In this document: positions 16,605-24,844 of the stretch, in pieces
How the letters are laid out: each line of letters starts with the position of its first letter
Position numbering within the stretch: position 1 is the first letter of the stretch
Origin: Umezawaea sp036375055
Lineage (GTDB): Bacteria; Actinomycetota; Actinomycetes; Mycobacteriales; Pseudonocardiaceae
Length of the DNA: 64,000 nt
Direction: 5' to 3'
NCBI RefSeq assembly: GCF_036375055.1
Contig: NZ_DASUSQ010000046.1
Span: 248,001-312,000, forward strand
Program-made: the position numbers and the translations under genes
The notes under the pieces: generated by a model
Database searches by the model: none
What the model saw: only the letters and a program-made list of their open reading frames with translations
What the model was told of the DNA's origin: nothing

Positions 16605-17257
16605 TCCGGGTCCTGATCGCCGACGACGAGGAGTTGATGCGCGTCGGCCTGCGCACGATGCTGGAGGCCGACGACGACATCACCGTGGTCGGGGAGGCGC
16701 GCAACGGCGACGAGGCCGTCGCCGAGTCGAGGGCGCACCGGCCGACCGTGGTGCTGATGGACATCCGGATGCCGCAGTCGGACGGGCTCACCGCGACGAA
16801 GGCGCTGGCCCTGCTGCCGGAGCCGCCGAAGGTCATCGTGCTCACGACGTTCGACCTCGACGAGTACGTGCACGCGGCGCTGCGGGCGGGCGCGGTGGGT
16901 TTCCTGCTCAAGGACACCCCGCCCCGCGACCTGATCAAGGCCGTGCACGTGGTGGCCGAGGGCCAGGCGATGCTGTCGCCGTCGGTGACCCGGAACCTGA
17001 TCTCGGCGTTCGTCGAACGCGACTCCCCCGTCGGTGACGACGCCCGCAACCGGCTCAAGGTGCTGACCGACCGGGAACGCGAGGTGCTCGCGCTCGTGGG
17101 CCGGGGTTTGTCCAACACGGAGATCGGCGAGCGGCTGCACAACAGCCAGGCCACCGTGAAGGCGCACATGAGCCGTCTGCTGACCAAGCTCGACCTGTCG
17201 AACCGGGTCCAGGCGGCGATCCTGGCCCACGACGCGAACCTCGTCGAAGGCGGCTGA
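16601..17257 (+). CDS. NarL/LuxR-family response regulator
   Basis: 218 aa. The receiver domain (1-120) has acidic pocket ADDEE, phospho-Asp in VLMDIRMP near residue 53, Thr in LTTFD, and Lys in FLLKD. The LuxR HTH (150-215) reads LTDREREVLALVGRGLSNTE, then IGERLHNSQATVKAHMSRLL. It is translationally coupled to the kinase, forming a standard two-component pair. The regulon is unknown; the nearest candidate target is the divergent membrane-protein gene at 14618-15148. Confidence 0.93.
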   Translation: MIRVLIADDEELMRVGLRTMLEADDDITVVGEARNGDEAVAESRAHRPTVVLMDIRMPQSDGLTATKALALLPEPPKVIVLTTFDLDEYVHAALRAGAVGFLLKDTPPRDLIKAVHVVAEGQAMLSPSVTRNLISAFVERDSPVGDDARNRLKVLTDREREVLALVGRGLSNTEIGERLHNSQATVKAHMSRLLTKLDLSNRVQAAILAHDANLVEGG

Positions 17258-17565
17258 CCGGACCGCCCGGCGGTGGTGCCGAGCGGTGACCGACCAGGGC
17301 TCGTGTCGGCCTCGCCGGTGTCCTGACCCGGTGGTGTTCCTCCGCGACGGGAGGTGGGGACACCAGTCCGGGGGTGGTGGCCGCGCGTCGTCCGGCTGAG
17401 CCGGGCCGGGCCGCAAGATCGCGCCGGGGTTGACGGGTGCGGAGTTCGCCCGCACCGGGGGTGAACACGGTTTCGAGTTCGCCGACGATCGTCGAGCGTT
17501 CCTCGCGGCCGTCCCGGAGCGGGTGCCGTTGCGTGAGTCGCCGGTTCCGCGGCCGGGTCGTGCTT
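17258..17565. other. 308-bp convergent intergenic gap with candidate terminator
   Basis: This stretch lies between the response regulator and the convergent GbsR/MarR gene. A composite hairpin (GGTGT...ACACC outer arms, CCTCC/GGAGG inner arms) occupies 17333-17364 and may terminate one or both genes. I see no coding signal elsewhere in it. Confidence 0.45.
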
Positions 17566-18048
17566 TCAGCCCGCCTCGGTTTCGGCCGCCTGGAGCCGCC
17601 GCCACTTGGCCATCGACTGGTTGATCTCCTCGCGCAGGAACACGAAGAACCGGTGGGTCTCGTCCAGCCGCCGCCCGGCCGGGGAGTCCGGACCCGCGAG
17701 CGCGGCTCCCTCGTCGGCGCCGGCCTGCACCTGGGCCAGCACGGGGTCTGACTGGCTGATGAAGTGGCTCCAGGTGTGCTCGTGGATCCGGTAGAAGTCG
17801 TGCCTGCTGCCCGGTTCGCGACCGCGTTCGACCAGTCGCACCCGCACCAGGTACTTGACCGCCCCCGAGATCGCCGAGGCGCCGACGTCCAGCCGCTCGG
17901 CGAGTTCGGCGGCCGACAGCCTGCCGGAGTCGGTGACCATCAGCGCGGCGAACACGCGCGAGGCCATCCGGGGCATGCCGGACTCGACCATGATCTGCGC
18001 GAACCGTTCCCGGAAGCCGGCGATGGCGTCGTCGTCCGCTCGCGTCAC
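17566..18048 (-). CDS. GbsR/MarR-family transcriptional regulator
   Basis: 160 aa. The winged helix-turn-helix spans residues about 25-95 (MPRMASRVFAALMVTDSGRL, then SAAELAERLDVGASAISGAV, then VRVRLVERGREPGSRHDFYRI). It is followed by the long C-terminal dimerisation helix typical of the actinobacterial GbsR-like subgroup (HRFFVFLREEINQSMAKWR). A perfect 19-bp palindrome lies 50 bp upstream of its start, in the gap shared with the divergent methyltransferase, so it probably represses both itself and that gene. Ligand unknown. Confidence 0.9.
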   Translation of the reverse strand: MTRADDDAIAGFRERFAQIMVESGMPRMASRVFAALMVTDSGRLSAAELAERLDVGASAISGAVKYLVRVRLVERGREPGSRHDFYRIHEHTWSHFISQSDPVLAQVQAGADEGAALAGPDSPAGRRLDETHRFFVFLREEINQSMAKWRRLQAAETEAG

Positions 18049-18097
18049 CGAAGCTCCTCTCCTCGTCGTGACCCCACGGTGCCGGCCACTTTTTTGA

Positions 18098-18116
18098 TTT
18101 CACGAATTTCGTGAAA
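18098..18116. promoter_or_regulatory. perfect palindromic operator
   Basis: TTTCACGAATTTCGTGAAA is a perfect inverted repeat with 9-bp arms and a 1-nt centre. It ends 6 bp before the TATTGT -10 element (18123-18128) of the methyltransferase, so a bound protein would cover the -35 region. AT content is far above the surroundings. The likely binder is the adjacent GbsR/MarR protein. Confidence 0.8.
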
Positions 18117-18122
18117 CACGAG

Positions 18123-18128
18123 TATTGT
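18123..18128 (+). promoter_or_regulatory. -10 element of leaderless promoter (TATTGT)
   Basis: The TANNNT hexamer ends 8 nt before the GTG start codon at 18136, placing the predicted transcription start at the start codon. It abuts the palindromic operator. Confidence 0.6.
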
Positions 18129-18135
18129 AGTCGGC

Positions 18136-18951
18136 GTGAACGACACCGGACTCGTCGGGGCGCAGAAGACCCTCAGCCCCGTCCTCAGGGCCAAGGCACT
18201 GGACAACCTGCTGCCGGACCCGATCCTCGGCGACGAGCACGCCGAGCGGACGATGCGCCGCCTCGACCCCGACTACGACCGGGGCAGGTTCGGCACCAGC
18301 CAGATGGGCCTCGCCGCCGTGGTGCGCGCCAAGGCCCACGACGACTGGGCCCTGGCCTTCCTCGCCGACCACCCCGACGCGGTGGTGCTGCACCTGGGCT
18401 GCGGCCTGGACGCGCGGGTGCACCGGATCGACCCGCCCGCCACCGTCGACTGGTACGACCTCGACCACCCTGCCGTCATCGACCTGCGACGGCGGTTCCT
18501 GCCGCCGCACGAGCACTGCACCCTGATCGGCTCCAGCGTCACCGACCTCGCGTGGCTGGACGGAATCCCGCGCGGCAGGCCCGTGTTGGTGATCGCCGAG
18601 GGCCTGGTGCCCTACCTGACCGAGGCCGACCTCCGACGGCTGCTGACCACCGTCGTCGACGCCTTCCCCACCGGTCAGCTCCAGTTCGACACGGTGTCGG
18701 TGTGGGGGTGGCGGATGTCGAAGTGGGACCCCTCCCTGCGCGGGTACGGCACCCGGTTCCACTGCGGCTTCGACGACCCGGCGTCGCTGGCCCGGTGGCA
18801 CCCGCGGCTGTCCTACGTGGACGAGGCACCGATGAACGACTCGCCGCTGATCACGGCCAAGGCACCCGCGGGCGTGCGCCGCGCGTACCGGCTCATGAAC
18901 CTGCTGCCGGGCCTGAGGCGGTCCACCCGCATCGTGCGGTTCCGGTTCTGA
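18136..18951 (+). CDS. class I SAM-dependent methyltransferase, TcmP/LCMT-like
   Basis: 271 aa from GTG 18136, directly after the TATTGT element. It belongs to the leucine-carboxyl-methyltransferase/TcmP superfamily. The SAM-binding motif is VVLHLGCGLDARVHR near residue 90, then the acidic WYDLDHPAVIDLRR, and motif VLVIAEGLVPYLTEAD near 150. TcmP-type proteins O-methylate carboxyl or hydroxyl groups of small molecules. Presence of a dedicated repressor and operator suggests an inducible detoxification or modification function. The acceptor is unknown. Confidence 0.87.
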   Translation: MNDTGLVGAQKTLSPVLRAKALDNLLPDPILGDEHAERTMRRLDPDYDRGRFGTSQMGLAAVVRAKAHDDWALAFLADHPDAVVLHLGCGLDARVHRIDPPATVDWYDLDHPAVIDLRRRFLPPHEHCTLIGSSVTDLAWLDGIPRGRPVLVIAEGLVPYLTEADLRRLLTTVVDAFPTGQLQFDTVSVWGWRMSKWDPSLRGYGTRFHCGFDDPASLARWHPRLSYVDEAPMNDSPLITAKAPAGVRRAYRLMNLLPGLRRSTRIVRFRF

Positions 18952-19200
18952 CGCGCCGCCCGGTTCGAGGTTCACCCCGGGTTCGCTCCCGGTCCTCGGA
19001 GCAGGTCGCCCCCACGACCGCAGAGCGATGAGGTGGCCAGGCGCCCGACGCACGACCGCACACCGTCGCAGGGCGGGCTCGGGCAGAACTGGGACGAAGC
19101 TCGCTTCCGCGGCTCAGCAGTCGAAGCGGCCTCGGCGACCGCCCACCCGGACAGCTCCACCGGCCCGGTGCCGAGTGGTCGCCGGACGTCTCCGTCCCGA

Positions 19201-19206
19201 TAGGAT
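19201..19206 (+). promoter_or_regulatory. -10 element of leaderless promoter (TAGGAT)
   Basis: The TANNNT hexamer ends 7 nt before the GTG start of the GNAT gene at 19213. It supports that start and a leaderless transcript. Confidence 0.55.
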
Positions 19207-19212
19207 CGAGGT

Positions 19213-19719
19213 GTGCCCGACCTGATCGCGCCCACCGCGCGGCTGCACGACGCGTGGCTCGCCGCGCACGCCGAGTGGGGGCCCGGCCTCCACGAGGACG
19301 GCTTCGGGCTGGCACCGACCGATGACGTCGATTCGCAGGCCGGGTTCGCGGCGTGGATCGCCCGGCCGGCCGAGGAGTCGGAGCGGGCCATGTGCCGGTG
19401 GATCGTCGAGGACGACCAGGTGCTCGGCGGGATCGCGCTGCGCCACGGGTTCACCGACCACGTGCGGTGGGCGGGCCACCTCGGCTTCGGCATCCGGCCG
19501 TCCGCGCGGCGGCGCGGGCTGGCCTCCTGGGCGCTGGGCCGGATGCTCGACGAAGCGCGGGTGCTCGGCATGGACCGCGTGCTGCTCGTCTGCGCGACCG
19601 ACAACGTCGGCTCGGCGAAGACGATCGAGCGTCTCGGCGGCGCCTTCGAGGACGTCCGGGACACCGGACACGGACCCGTCCGCCGTTACTGGATCACGAT
19701 TGCCGAACCGACGGCGTGA
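19213..19719 (+). CDS. GNAT-family N-acetyltransferase
   Basis: 168 aa. GNAT features are an N-terminal substrate region, a beta strand CRWIVEDDQVLGGIALRH, and the acetyl-CoA pyrophosphate-binding loop GFGIRPSARRRGLASWALG (R/Q-x-x-G-x-A/G type), then LLVCATDNVGSAKTIERLGG, which is typical of the RimJ/RimL-like subgroup. It acetylates an amine of a small molecule or protein terminus; substrate unknown. The start is supported by the TAGGAT element 7 nt upstream. Genes either side are also single-gene leaderless units. Confidence 0.88.
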   Translation: MPDLIAPTARLHDAWLAAHAEWGPGLHEDGFGLAPTDDVDSQAGFAAWIARPAEESERAMCRWIVEDDQVLGGIALRHGFTDHVRWAGHLGFGIRPSARRRGLASWALGRMLDEARVLGMDRVLLVCATDNVGSAKTIERLGGAFEDVRDTGHGPVRRYWITIAEPTA

Positions 19720-19979
19720 CGTCACGGTGCCGTCGGTACCCACGTGGACGCTCGATCGACGTCAGCGGCACCCCCGGCACGAACGTCCTCAAGGCCGCGC
19801 CGAGCCCGCGGGAGGAGTCCGTGGTGCACGGCTCGGACCCGCCACCGGATCCCGTCGACCGGTCGCCGCGTGGTCCACGACGGCCGGCTCGACCGGGACT
19901 GCTGGGGCGGCAGCGGTTCCAGCGTCGCCCTTCCGGTCCGGGTGATCGAGTGCACGGTCCCGGACCGGCCAGGACGCAC

Positions 19980-19985
19980 TAGGGT
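19980..19985 (+). promoter_or_regulatory. -10 element of leaderless promoter (TAGGGT)
   Basis: The TANNNT hexamer ends 7 nt before the GTG start of the MFS gene at 19992, the same geometry as at 19201 and 15344. Confidence 0.5.
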
Positions 19986-19991
19986 CGGGGA

Positions 19992-21209
19992 GTGCCCGAG
20001 CACCGCCCCCTCCCGCTGTGGGCGGGGCGCGCCGCCGCGTTGCTGGGCATCGTGCTCGTCGCGCTCACCCTGCGCCAAGCGGTTGCGGCGATGTCGCCGA
20101 TCCTCGGCGACATCCGGGTGGACATCCCGATGTCGAACACCGGTGTCGGGCTGCTCGGCACGGTGCCGCCGGTCCTGCTCGCGGTGTCCGGGTTCACCGC
20201 GCCGCGCGTCGCCAGCCGCCTCGGCCTCGACGGCGGCATCGTGCTCGCGCTGTCGCTCATGACCCTCGGTCATCTCGTGCGCGCGTTCGCCCCCGGCTTC
20301 GCGGTGCTGCTCGCCGGCAGCGTCGTCGCGCTCGCCGGCACGGGCATCGGCAACGTGCTGCTGCCGCCGATCGTGCGGCGCTACTTCCCCGACCGGGTAG
20401 CACTGCTGACCGCCGTCTACGTCTGCGTCGTGGGCGTGAGCACGGCCGCGCCCGCCGCGCTCGCCGCTCCGGTCGCCGAGCAGGTCGGCTGGCGGTTCTC
20501 GCTCGGCATCTGGTCGGTGACCTCGGTGGTCGCGCTCGTCCCGTGGATCGTCATCATCGCGCGGGAGCGCCGCGGGCGACTCCCGGAGGCCGTCGCTGTC
20601 GAGTCACCGCCTCCCGCGCTCGTCACGCGGCTGTGGCGGTCACGCGTGGCCCTGTCGATCACCGTGGCGTTCTCGACCAGCACGATCTGCACCTACGCGG
20701 CTTTCGCGTGGCTGCCCGAGATCCTCGGCGACATCGCAGGCTCGACACCGACCGAGGCCGGTGTGCTGCTCGCCGTCACCGGCCTCGTGAGCGTGCCCGG
20801 CGCACTCGTCGCACCCCTGCTCGTCGCGCGGCTGCGCACTGTCGGCCGGCTGATCGCCGTCGGCATCGCGAGCTTCGTGCTCGGCTACCTCGGCCTGCTG
20901 CTCGCGCCCACGACGCTCACACTGCTCTGGGTGCTGCTCATCGGCTCGGGCTCGATCCTGTTCCCGATCAACCTCGTGCTCATCAACGATCGCACCCGGA
21001 CCCACGGCGGCACGGTCGCGCTGAGCGGCTTCGCCCAGGGAGTGGCGTACGCGCTCGGCGCGCTCGGTCCGCTGCTCGTCGGGCTGCTGCACGACGTGAG
21101 CGGCGGGTGGACCGTGCCGCTGCTGTTCCTGCTCGCCGTCATCCTCGTGACGATCATCCCGGCGATCGCGCTCGCACGGCCCGGCTTCGTCGAGGACGAC
21201 CTGCGCTAG
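19992..21209 (+). CDS. MFS transporter, CynX/NimT (cyanate permease-like) family
   Basis: 405 aa with about 12 hydrophobic segments. The first helix carries the CynX-type LRQAVAAMSPILGDI signature (cf. R-x-A-x-x-x-x-x-P-L), then NTGVGLLGTVPPVLLAVSGF. The central cytoplasmic loop at ~195-215 is basic and Pro-rich. The CynX/NimT group includes cyanate and 2-nitroimidazole transporters, but most members are orphan exporters or anion permeases. It stands alone between the GNAT gene and the small ORF pair, so context does not identify a substrate. Confidence 0.88.
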   Translation: MPEHRPLPLWAGRAAALLGIVLVALTLRQAVAAMSPILGDIRVDIPMSNTGVGLLGTVPPVLLAVSGFTAPRVASRLGLDGGIVLALSLMTLGHLVRAFAPGFAVLLAGSVVALAGTGIGNVLLPPIVRRYFPDRVALLTAVYVCVVGVSTAAPAALAAPVAEQVGWRFSLGIWSVTSVVALVPWIVIIARERRGRLPEAVAVESPPPALVTRLWRSRVALSITVAFSTSTICTYAAFAWLPEILGDIAGSTPTEAGVLLAVTGLVSVPGALVAPLLVARLRTVGRLIAVGIASFVLGYLGLLLAPTTLTLLWVLLIGSGSILFPINLVLINDRTRTHGGTVALSGFAQGVAYALGALGPLLVGLLHDVSGGWTVPLLFLLAVILVTIIPAIALARPGFVEDDLR

Positions 21210-21307
21210 CGCCGACGATCCGGGAGCCCGAGTCCCACGCGTTCGGGATCACGCCCGGATCGTCCGCGCACCGCCTGTTCGCAGACCCGGCGTGAGACGA
21301 TCGAGAG

Positions 21308-21469
21308 GTGAGCTGGAGAGCGATGGCGCCCGTCGAGGTCTGCGACCTCGTGGAGACGACGTCCGCGGACTGGCTCACCTCGTCCGGTGGACGGATCTCG
21401 TTCGGCCTCAACGCGGTGTTCGACACCCCTCAGGGCGTCGAACTCGACCGCGGGGCCGGACACCGGTGA
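21308..21469 (+). CDS. small 53-aa protein of unknown function
   Basis: A GTG-initiated frame of 53 aa (begins VSWRAMAPVEVCDLVE, ends with a DRGAGHR tail) whose stop overlaps the next gene's GTG start by 4 bp. A GACGAT hexamer, a near-match to the -10 elements used nearby, ends 7 nt before the start, so the transcript may be leaderless. It contains Trp residues, an amphipathic N-terminal helix and no low-complexity sequence. It could be a short remnant of a larger actinobacterial family. Translation is supported by the coupling, but no homologue is recognised. Confidence 0.5.
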   Translation: MSWRAMAPVEVCDLVETTSADWLTSSGGRISFGLNAVFDTPQGVELDRGAGHR

Positions 21470-22290
21470 GCACCAACAGCGACCGGCTTCCGGTGCCCGG
21501 ACGATTCGTCCGCTACCGCGACGTCGACCACCGCTTGCAGCACACGGTCGACAGGTGGTGGATCACGTCGGACCACGCGGTCGACGAGTCGTTCACCAGG
21601 GTGGGGCGTCGCACCTTCGTGAAGCACCTCGCGCACGACGACGTGCTGGAGTGCTACGACCTCGCCCGCCCCGGCACCTACCACGGCATGCCCGTCGAGG
21701 TCGTCACCGACAGGCCGGGCGGCTACGCGGTGACCACGCGTGATCCGCGGGCGGGTGCGGAGGGTTTCGAGCGGGCCGATCACCGCGGCCCGTTGGAGAA
21801 GCTGATCGCGGTCGACGACGCGGAGCTGGAGTTCACCACCACGCTCACACCGGTCCCGATGCCGTGGAAGGTCGCGCACGACTGGGAGCGGTTCACCCAA
21901 CGCCTCGCGGACGCGCTCCGCGACGTGACCGATCGCGTGTTCCTCATCGTCCACGCGACGGCGGACCCCAGGCGGTACGTGCAGTTCGCCGGTGCCCCTG
22001 ACCGGCTCGACGCGGAAGCGCCGGGGAGGGACGTCGTGGAGGACGCCGACGAGTTCCAGCTCCGCAGGTTCGACTGGGTCGCGCCCGACGTCGCACAACC
22101 CAACTGGACGTCCACGCTTCGACGCCCCGCGCTCACGAAGGAACTCCTGCTGCTGGCGAGGTGCTGCGCCGCGGCACTCCACGAGGCGTACGGGATCACC
22201 AGCCCGGACGAACTCCGCTACCGCGCGTGGCGCGAACCGGCAGGCGCGGAGGCCACCCCGGTGGGGTTCCCCGCACTCGGGCTCGGCTGA
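21466..22290 (+). CDS. TY-Chap-like domain protein of unknown function
   Basis: 274 aa from GTG 21466 overlapping the upstream small ORF. The N-terminal half (residues 1-130) is rich in aromatic, His and Asp residues. The second half (about 140-235) resembles the actinobacterial TY-Chap/YbjN-like chaperone fold: WERFTQRLADALRDV, then FLIVHATADPRRYVQFAGAP. Such proteins are often neighbours of secretion or immunity systems. The resemblance is by pattern only. It ends near the convergent kinase gene. Confidence 0.65.
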   Translation: MSTNSDRLPVPGRFVRYRDVDHRLQHTVDRWWITSDHAVDESFTRVGRRTFVKHLAHDDVLECYDLARPGTYHGMPVEVVTDRPGGYAVTTRDPRAGAEGFERADHRGPLEKLIAVDDAELEFTTTLTPVPMPWKVAHDWERFTQRLADALRDVTDRVFLIVHATADPRRYVQFAGAPDRLDAEAPGRDVVEDADEFQLRRFDWVAPDVAQPNWTSTLRRPALTKELLLLARCCAAALHEAYGITSPDELRYRAWREPAGAEATPVGFPALGLG

Positions 22291-22460
22291 TCCACGTGAC
22301 CTCGCGCCTGCCGAGAACCCCACCGGCCCCACGACGACACGCGTCGCCGACGACCTCGGCCACCCTGCGGTCGCGAGCGCCTGCGGTGGCCGGCACCGAC
22401 CACGAGATCACCACGGCATCGGCCTCGACCGCAGCCCGCGGGTTCTTCAGCGCGGTGACC

Positions 22461-22475
22461 GTGCGGGGCCCGCAC
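22461..22475. terminator. short hairpin at kinase 3' end
   Basis: GTGCGGG/CCCGCAC arms around a single G lie immediately beyond the stop codon of the Ser/Thr kinase. The tip bases must open to form a loop, leaving a ~6-bp GC stem. It lies in the convergent gap, so it could serve either gene. Confidence 0.4.
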
Positions 22476-23933
22476 CTAGCCGACGAGCGACCCCGTCAAC
22501 GAAGACCGGTCGCGCTTCCACAGCACGCACAGCACTTCCTGGCGGCCGGGCGCGGCGGCGTCGTCGTAGGCCTCCCATTCTTTCTGGGTGGGCACGAGCC
22601 CGGTGTAGCCGAGGGCGTCCTTCGACTTGGGCTCGACGACCTTGAACTGCTCGGTGCAGTAGTTCTTCGTGAAGTCGGCGAGCCACTGCGTGCCGGGGTA
22701 AGCGGTGTCCTTCGGCTTGTCCCACAACGGGGTCGCCGCGGAGAAGAGCTGGATGCCGTGCGGGCCGTCGCACGGCGCGCTCGTTCGCACCGGCGAACCC
22801 TGCATGAGGAAGTCCTTGGCGCACTGGGTGCCTGAGAGGTTCCACTCCGGCACGTCGCCGCCGCGACCGAACACGGCGATCCGCTGCGACGGCAGGGGCG
22901 CACCGACCGGCAGGGACGCGGGATCGGACCACTCGGTGGAGTCCTCCCGGTTCTGGCTCGCGGCCGGGTCCCCGTTGCCGGACGTGGTGGCCTCGGGCTT
23001 GAGGACCTGGTAACCGGCGAACGCGACACCCGCGAGCATCGCGGCGCCCAGCACGACCGCCGAGGCCACGAGGCCTGTGTTCTTCTTCTTGCCGTTGCGC
23101 GGCAACGGAACGGGCGCGGCGCCGTGGGCGATGGCGGTGAGCATGTGACGTGCCTGGGGAGCCGTCAGGCGGCGTGCCGGGTCAGCGGTCAGCAGGCCGC
23201 GGATCACGTCGGCGAGCGCGGGCGAGGCCCGGCGCAGCACCGGCGGCTCGTTCATGACCGCGTGCAGGGTCGACGCGGTGGAGGTGCGTTCGAACGGGCT
23301 GATGCCCTCGACCGCGTGCGCCATCGTGACGCCGAGCGCCCACAGGTCCGAGGCGGGCGAGGCTTCCCAGCCGCTGAGGCGGTCCGGTGACATGTACGCG
23401 GGCGACCCGACGATGCCGCCGTTGTGGGTGAGCCGCGGGTCGTCCATCGCCTGTGCGATGCCGAAGTCGGTGAGCTTCACGGCGCCGTCCGGGCGCACCA
23501 TGATGTTGCTGGGCTTGACGTCCCGGTGCACGATGCCCGCCTGGTGCGCGGTCTCCAGCGCCCCCAGCACCTGCAACGCGACGTGCGCCATCCACTCCGA
23601 GTCGCGCGGTCCGCGCCGCTGCACGATGGTGGCGAGGTCGAGCGCGTCGACCAGTTCCATCGCCAGGTAGATGCGCCCGTTCTCCCGGACGACGTCGTAG
23701 ACGGTCACCACCGCGGGGTGGTTCAGCCTGCCCGCCGTCCGCGCCTCCCGGAGCATGCGCTCCTCCAGCACGGCGAACTCCTCGGCGGCGATGCCCTGCG
23801 GCGGGTGCAGCTCCTTGAGCGCGACCGCCCGGCCGAGCAGCTGGTCCTGAGCACGCCACACGATGCCCATCGCACCGCGGCCGAGCTCGACGAGCAGTGC
23901 GTAGCGGTTGGCGATGACTTGCTGTTGCTGCAC
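22476..23933 (-). CDS. membrane Ser/Thr protein kinase with Cys-rich extracytoplasmic domain
   Basis: 485 aa from GTG 23933 with an AGGAAGGGTGA ribosome site. The Hanks-type kinase domain is complete (about 10-265): glycine loop LGRGAMGIV, catalytic Lys in AVALKEL, HRDVKPSNIMV, DFG in LTDFGIAQ, and YMSPDRLSG. A single transmembrane helix is at ~290-312. The outer ~165 residues contain paired cysteines (TQCAKDF, SAPCDGPHG, NYCTEQF, VLCVLW), resembling the septum-formation domain fused to other actinobacterial PknB relatives, not PASTA repeats. It probably senses an envelope signal. No phosphatase or substrate gene is adjacent. Confidence 0.9.
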   Translation of the reverse strand: MQQQQVIANRYALLVELGRGAMGIVWRAQDQLLGRAVALKELHPPQGIAAEEFAVLEERMLREARTAGRLNHPAVVTVYDVVRENGRIYLAMELVDALDLATIVQRRGPRDSEWMAHVALQVLGALETAHQAGIVHRDVKPSNIMVRPDGAVKLTDFGIAQAMDDPRLTHNGGIVGSPAYMSPDRLSGWEASPASDLWALGVTMAHAVEGISPFERTSTASTLHAVMNEPPVLRRASPALADVIRGLLTADPARRLTAPQARHMLTAIAHGAAPVPLPRNGKKKNTGLVASAVVLGAAMLAGVAFAGYQVLKPEATTSGNGDPAASQNREDSTEWSDPASLPVGAPLPSQRIAVFGRGGDVPEWNLSGTQCAKDFLMQGSPVRTSAPCDGPHGIQLFSAATPLWDKPKDTAYPGTQWLADFTKNYCTEQFKVVEPKSKDALGYTGLVPTQKEWEAYDDAAAPGRQEVLCVLWKRDRSSLTGSLVG

Positions 23934-24397
23934 TGATCACCCTTCCTGGACGCCCACAGAGCCTGCGAGCACAACGACCTCGTCCCGCACGATGCTCCCC
24001 CGCTCCGCTCCCCCGCCTCCTGCGACGGGATGCGCTCGGTCACGTGGCGTGGCACCGTGGAACACCACAGCCGTGCGAGACGCGTGGTGGTTCGACTCGG
24101 TGCCGGTTGGCGTTCGGCGCTCTGCGCGAGCCGTGGAGCTGGCGGACACTGTGACGGGCCTTATCCCAGGGCGTTGGACACGGGGTCGTGGGGCGTGGGT
24201 CAGCGTAGCCGGTGTCGACGTCGGACTGTTCTCGCAGTCCATCGGGGACGTCCGTCCCAGGCGTGACGCGACCCCCTCGCCAGCGCGGGAGGTGACGGCT
24301 CGTACACCCGCGATGCGGAGGTGGGGGCCGCGCGACGTGGTCGACCACGCGCTGTCGGCGCGGCTCCCCGGCTGACCGCGGACCGGTGTGGCGGGCG
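23934..24397. other. 464-bp gap without convincing genes
   Basis: The stretch lies upstream of the kinase and downstream of the AraC remnant. Frames in it have no start/ribosome-site support and no recognisable domains. Its left part presumably carries the kinase promoter. Its right end contains one arm of the strong hairpin at 24382-24419. Nothing else is seen. Confidence 0.5.
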
Positions 24398-24419
24398 TCA
24401 GCTCGCCCGCCACACCGGT
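24382..24419 (-). terminator. strong hairpin overlapping the AraC remnant's stop codon
   Basis: Perfect 16-bp arms (ACCGGTGTGGCGGGCG / CGCCCGCCACACCGGT) with a 6-nt loop. The loop contains the stop codon of the AraC-type remnant and one arm encodes its last residues. Orientation and placement fit a terminator for the minus-strand gene. Confidence 0.75.
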
Positions 24420-24844
24420 TCCGGGCTGCGGTGGTCGCTCGGCCGGGTGCCGCGCAGCCGCTTGAACGCCACGCTGAGCGCGAAAGCGTTGGCGTAGCCC
24501 ACTTTGCGCGCGATCGTGCCCACCGTGTGGTCGGTCTCCCGCAGCAGGTCCGCGGCCAGGGCGATCCGCCAGTTCGCGAGGTAGGCCATCGGCGGTTCGC
24601 CGACCTCGGCGGTGAACCGCCGGGCGGGCGCCGCGCGCGACACCCCCACCCCGGCCGCCAGGTCCGCCACCGTCCAGGGGTGGGCGGGCGCGTCGTGCAT
24701 CAGCCGCAGCGCGTCGCCCACCACCGGCAGCTCCAGGGCCCGGCACCAGGCCGGTGCGTCGGCGGTCGGGTTGTCGAACCAGCTGCGCAGCGCGGGGACG
24801 AGCACCAGGTCCAGCATGCGGTCGAGCACCGGCTGCTGGCCATC
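24398..24844 (-). pseudogene. AraC-family regulator, truncated: C-terminal HTH part only
   Basis: About 148 residues matching the C-terminal half of AraC proteins with an N-terminal cupin (normally ~300 aa): PVVGDALRLMHDAPAHPWTV, then ADLAAGVGVSRAAPARRFTA, EPPMAYLANWRIALAADLLR, and TIARKVGYANAFALSVAFKR. Both HTH motifs are intact, although the usual SRAAFARRF reads SRAAPARRF, putting a Pro in the recognition helix. Upstream of 24844 no cupin sequence is found in any frame, only low-quality open frame. It therefore looks like a 5'-deleted gene. A 139-aa product starting at an internal Met is possible but seems unlikely to work. Confidence 0.7.

Noticed and set aside
18960..19010. GGTTCGAG/GGGTTCGC sequence reminiscent of a tRNA T-arm
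   Set aside because: No cloverleaf with acceptor and anticodon stems can be formed around it.
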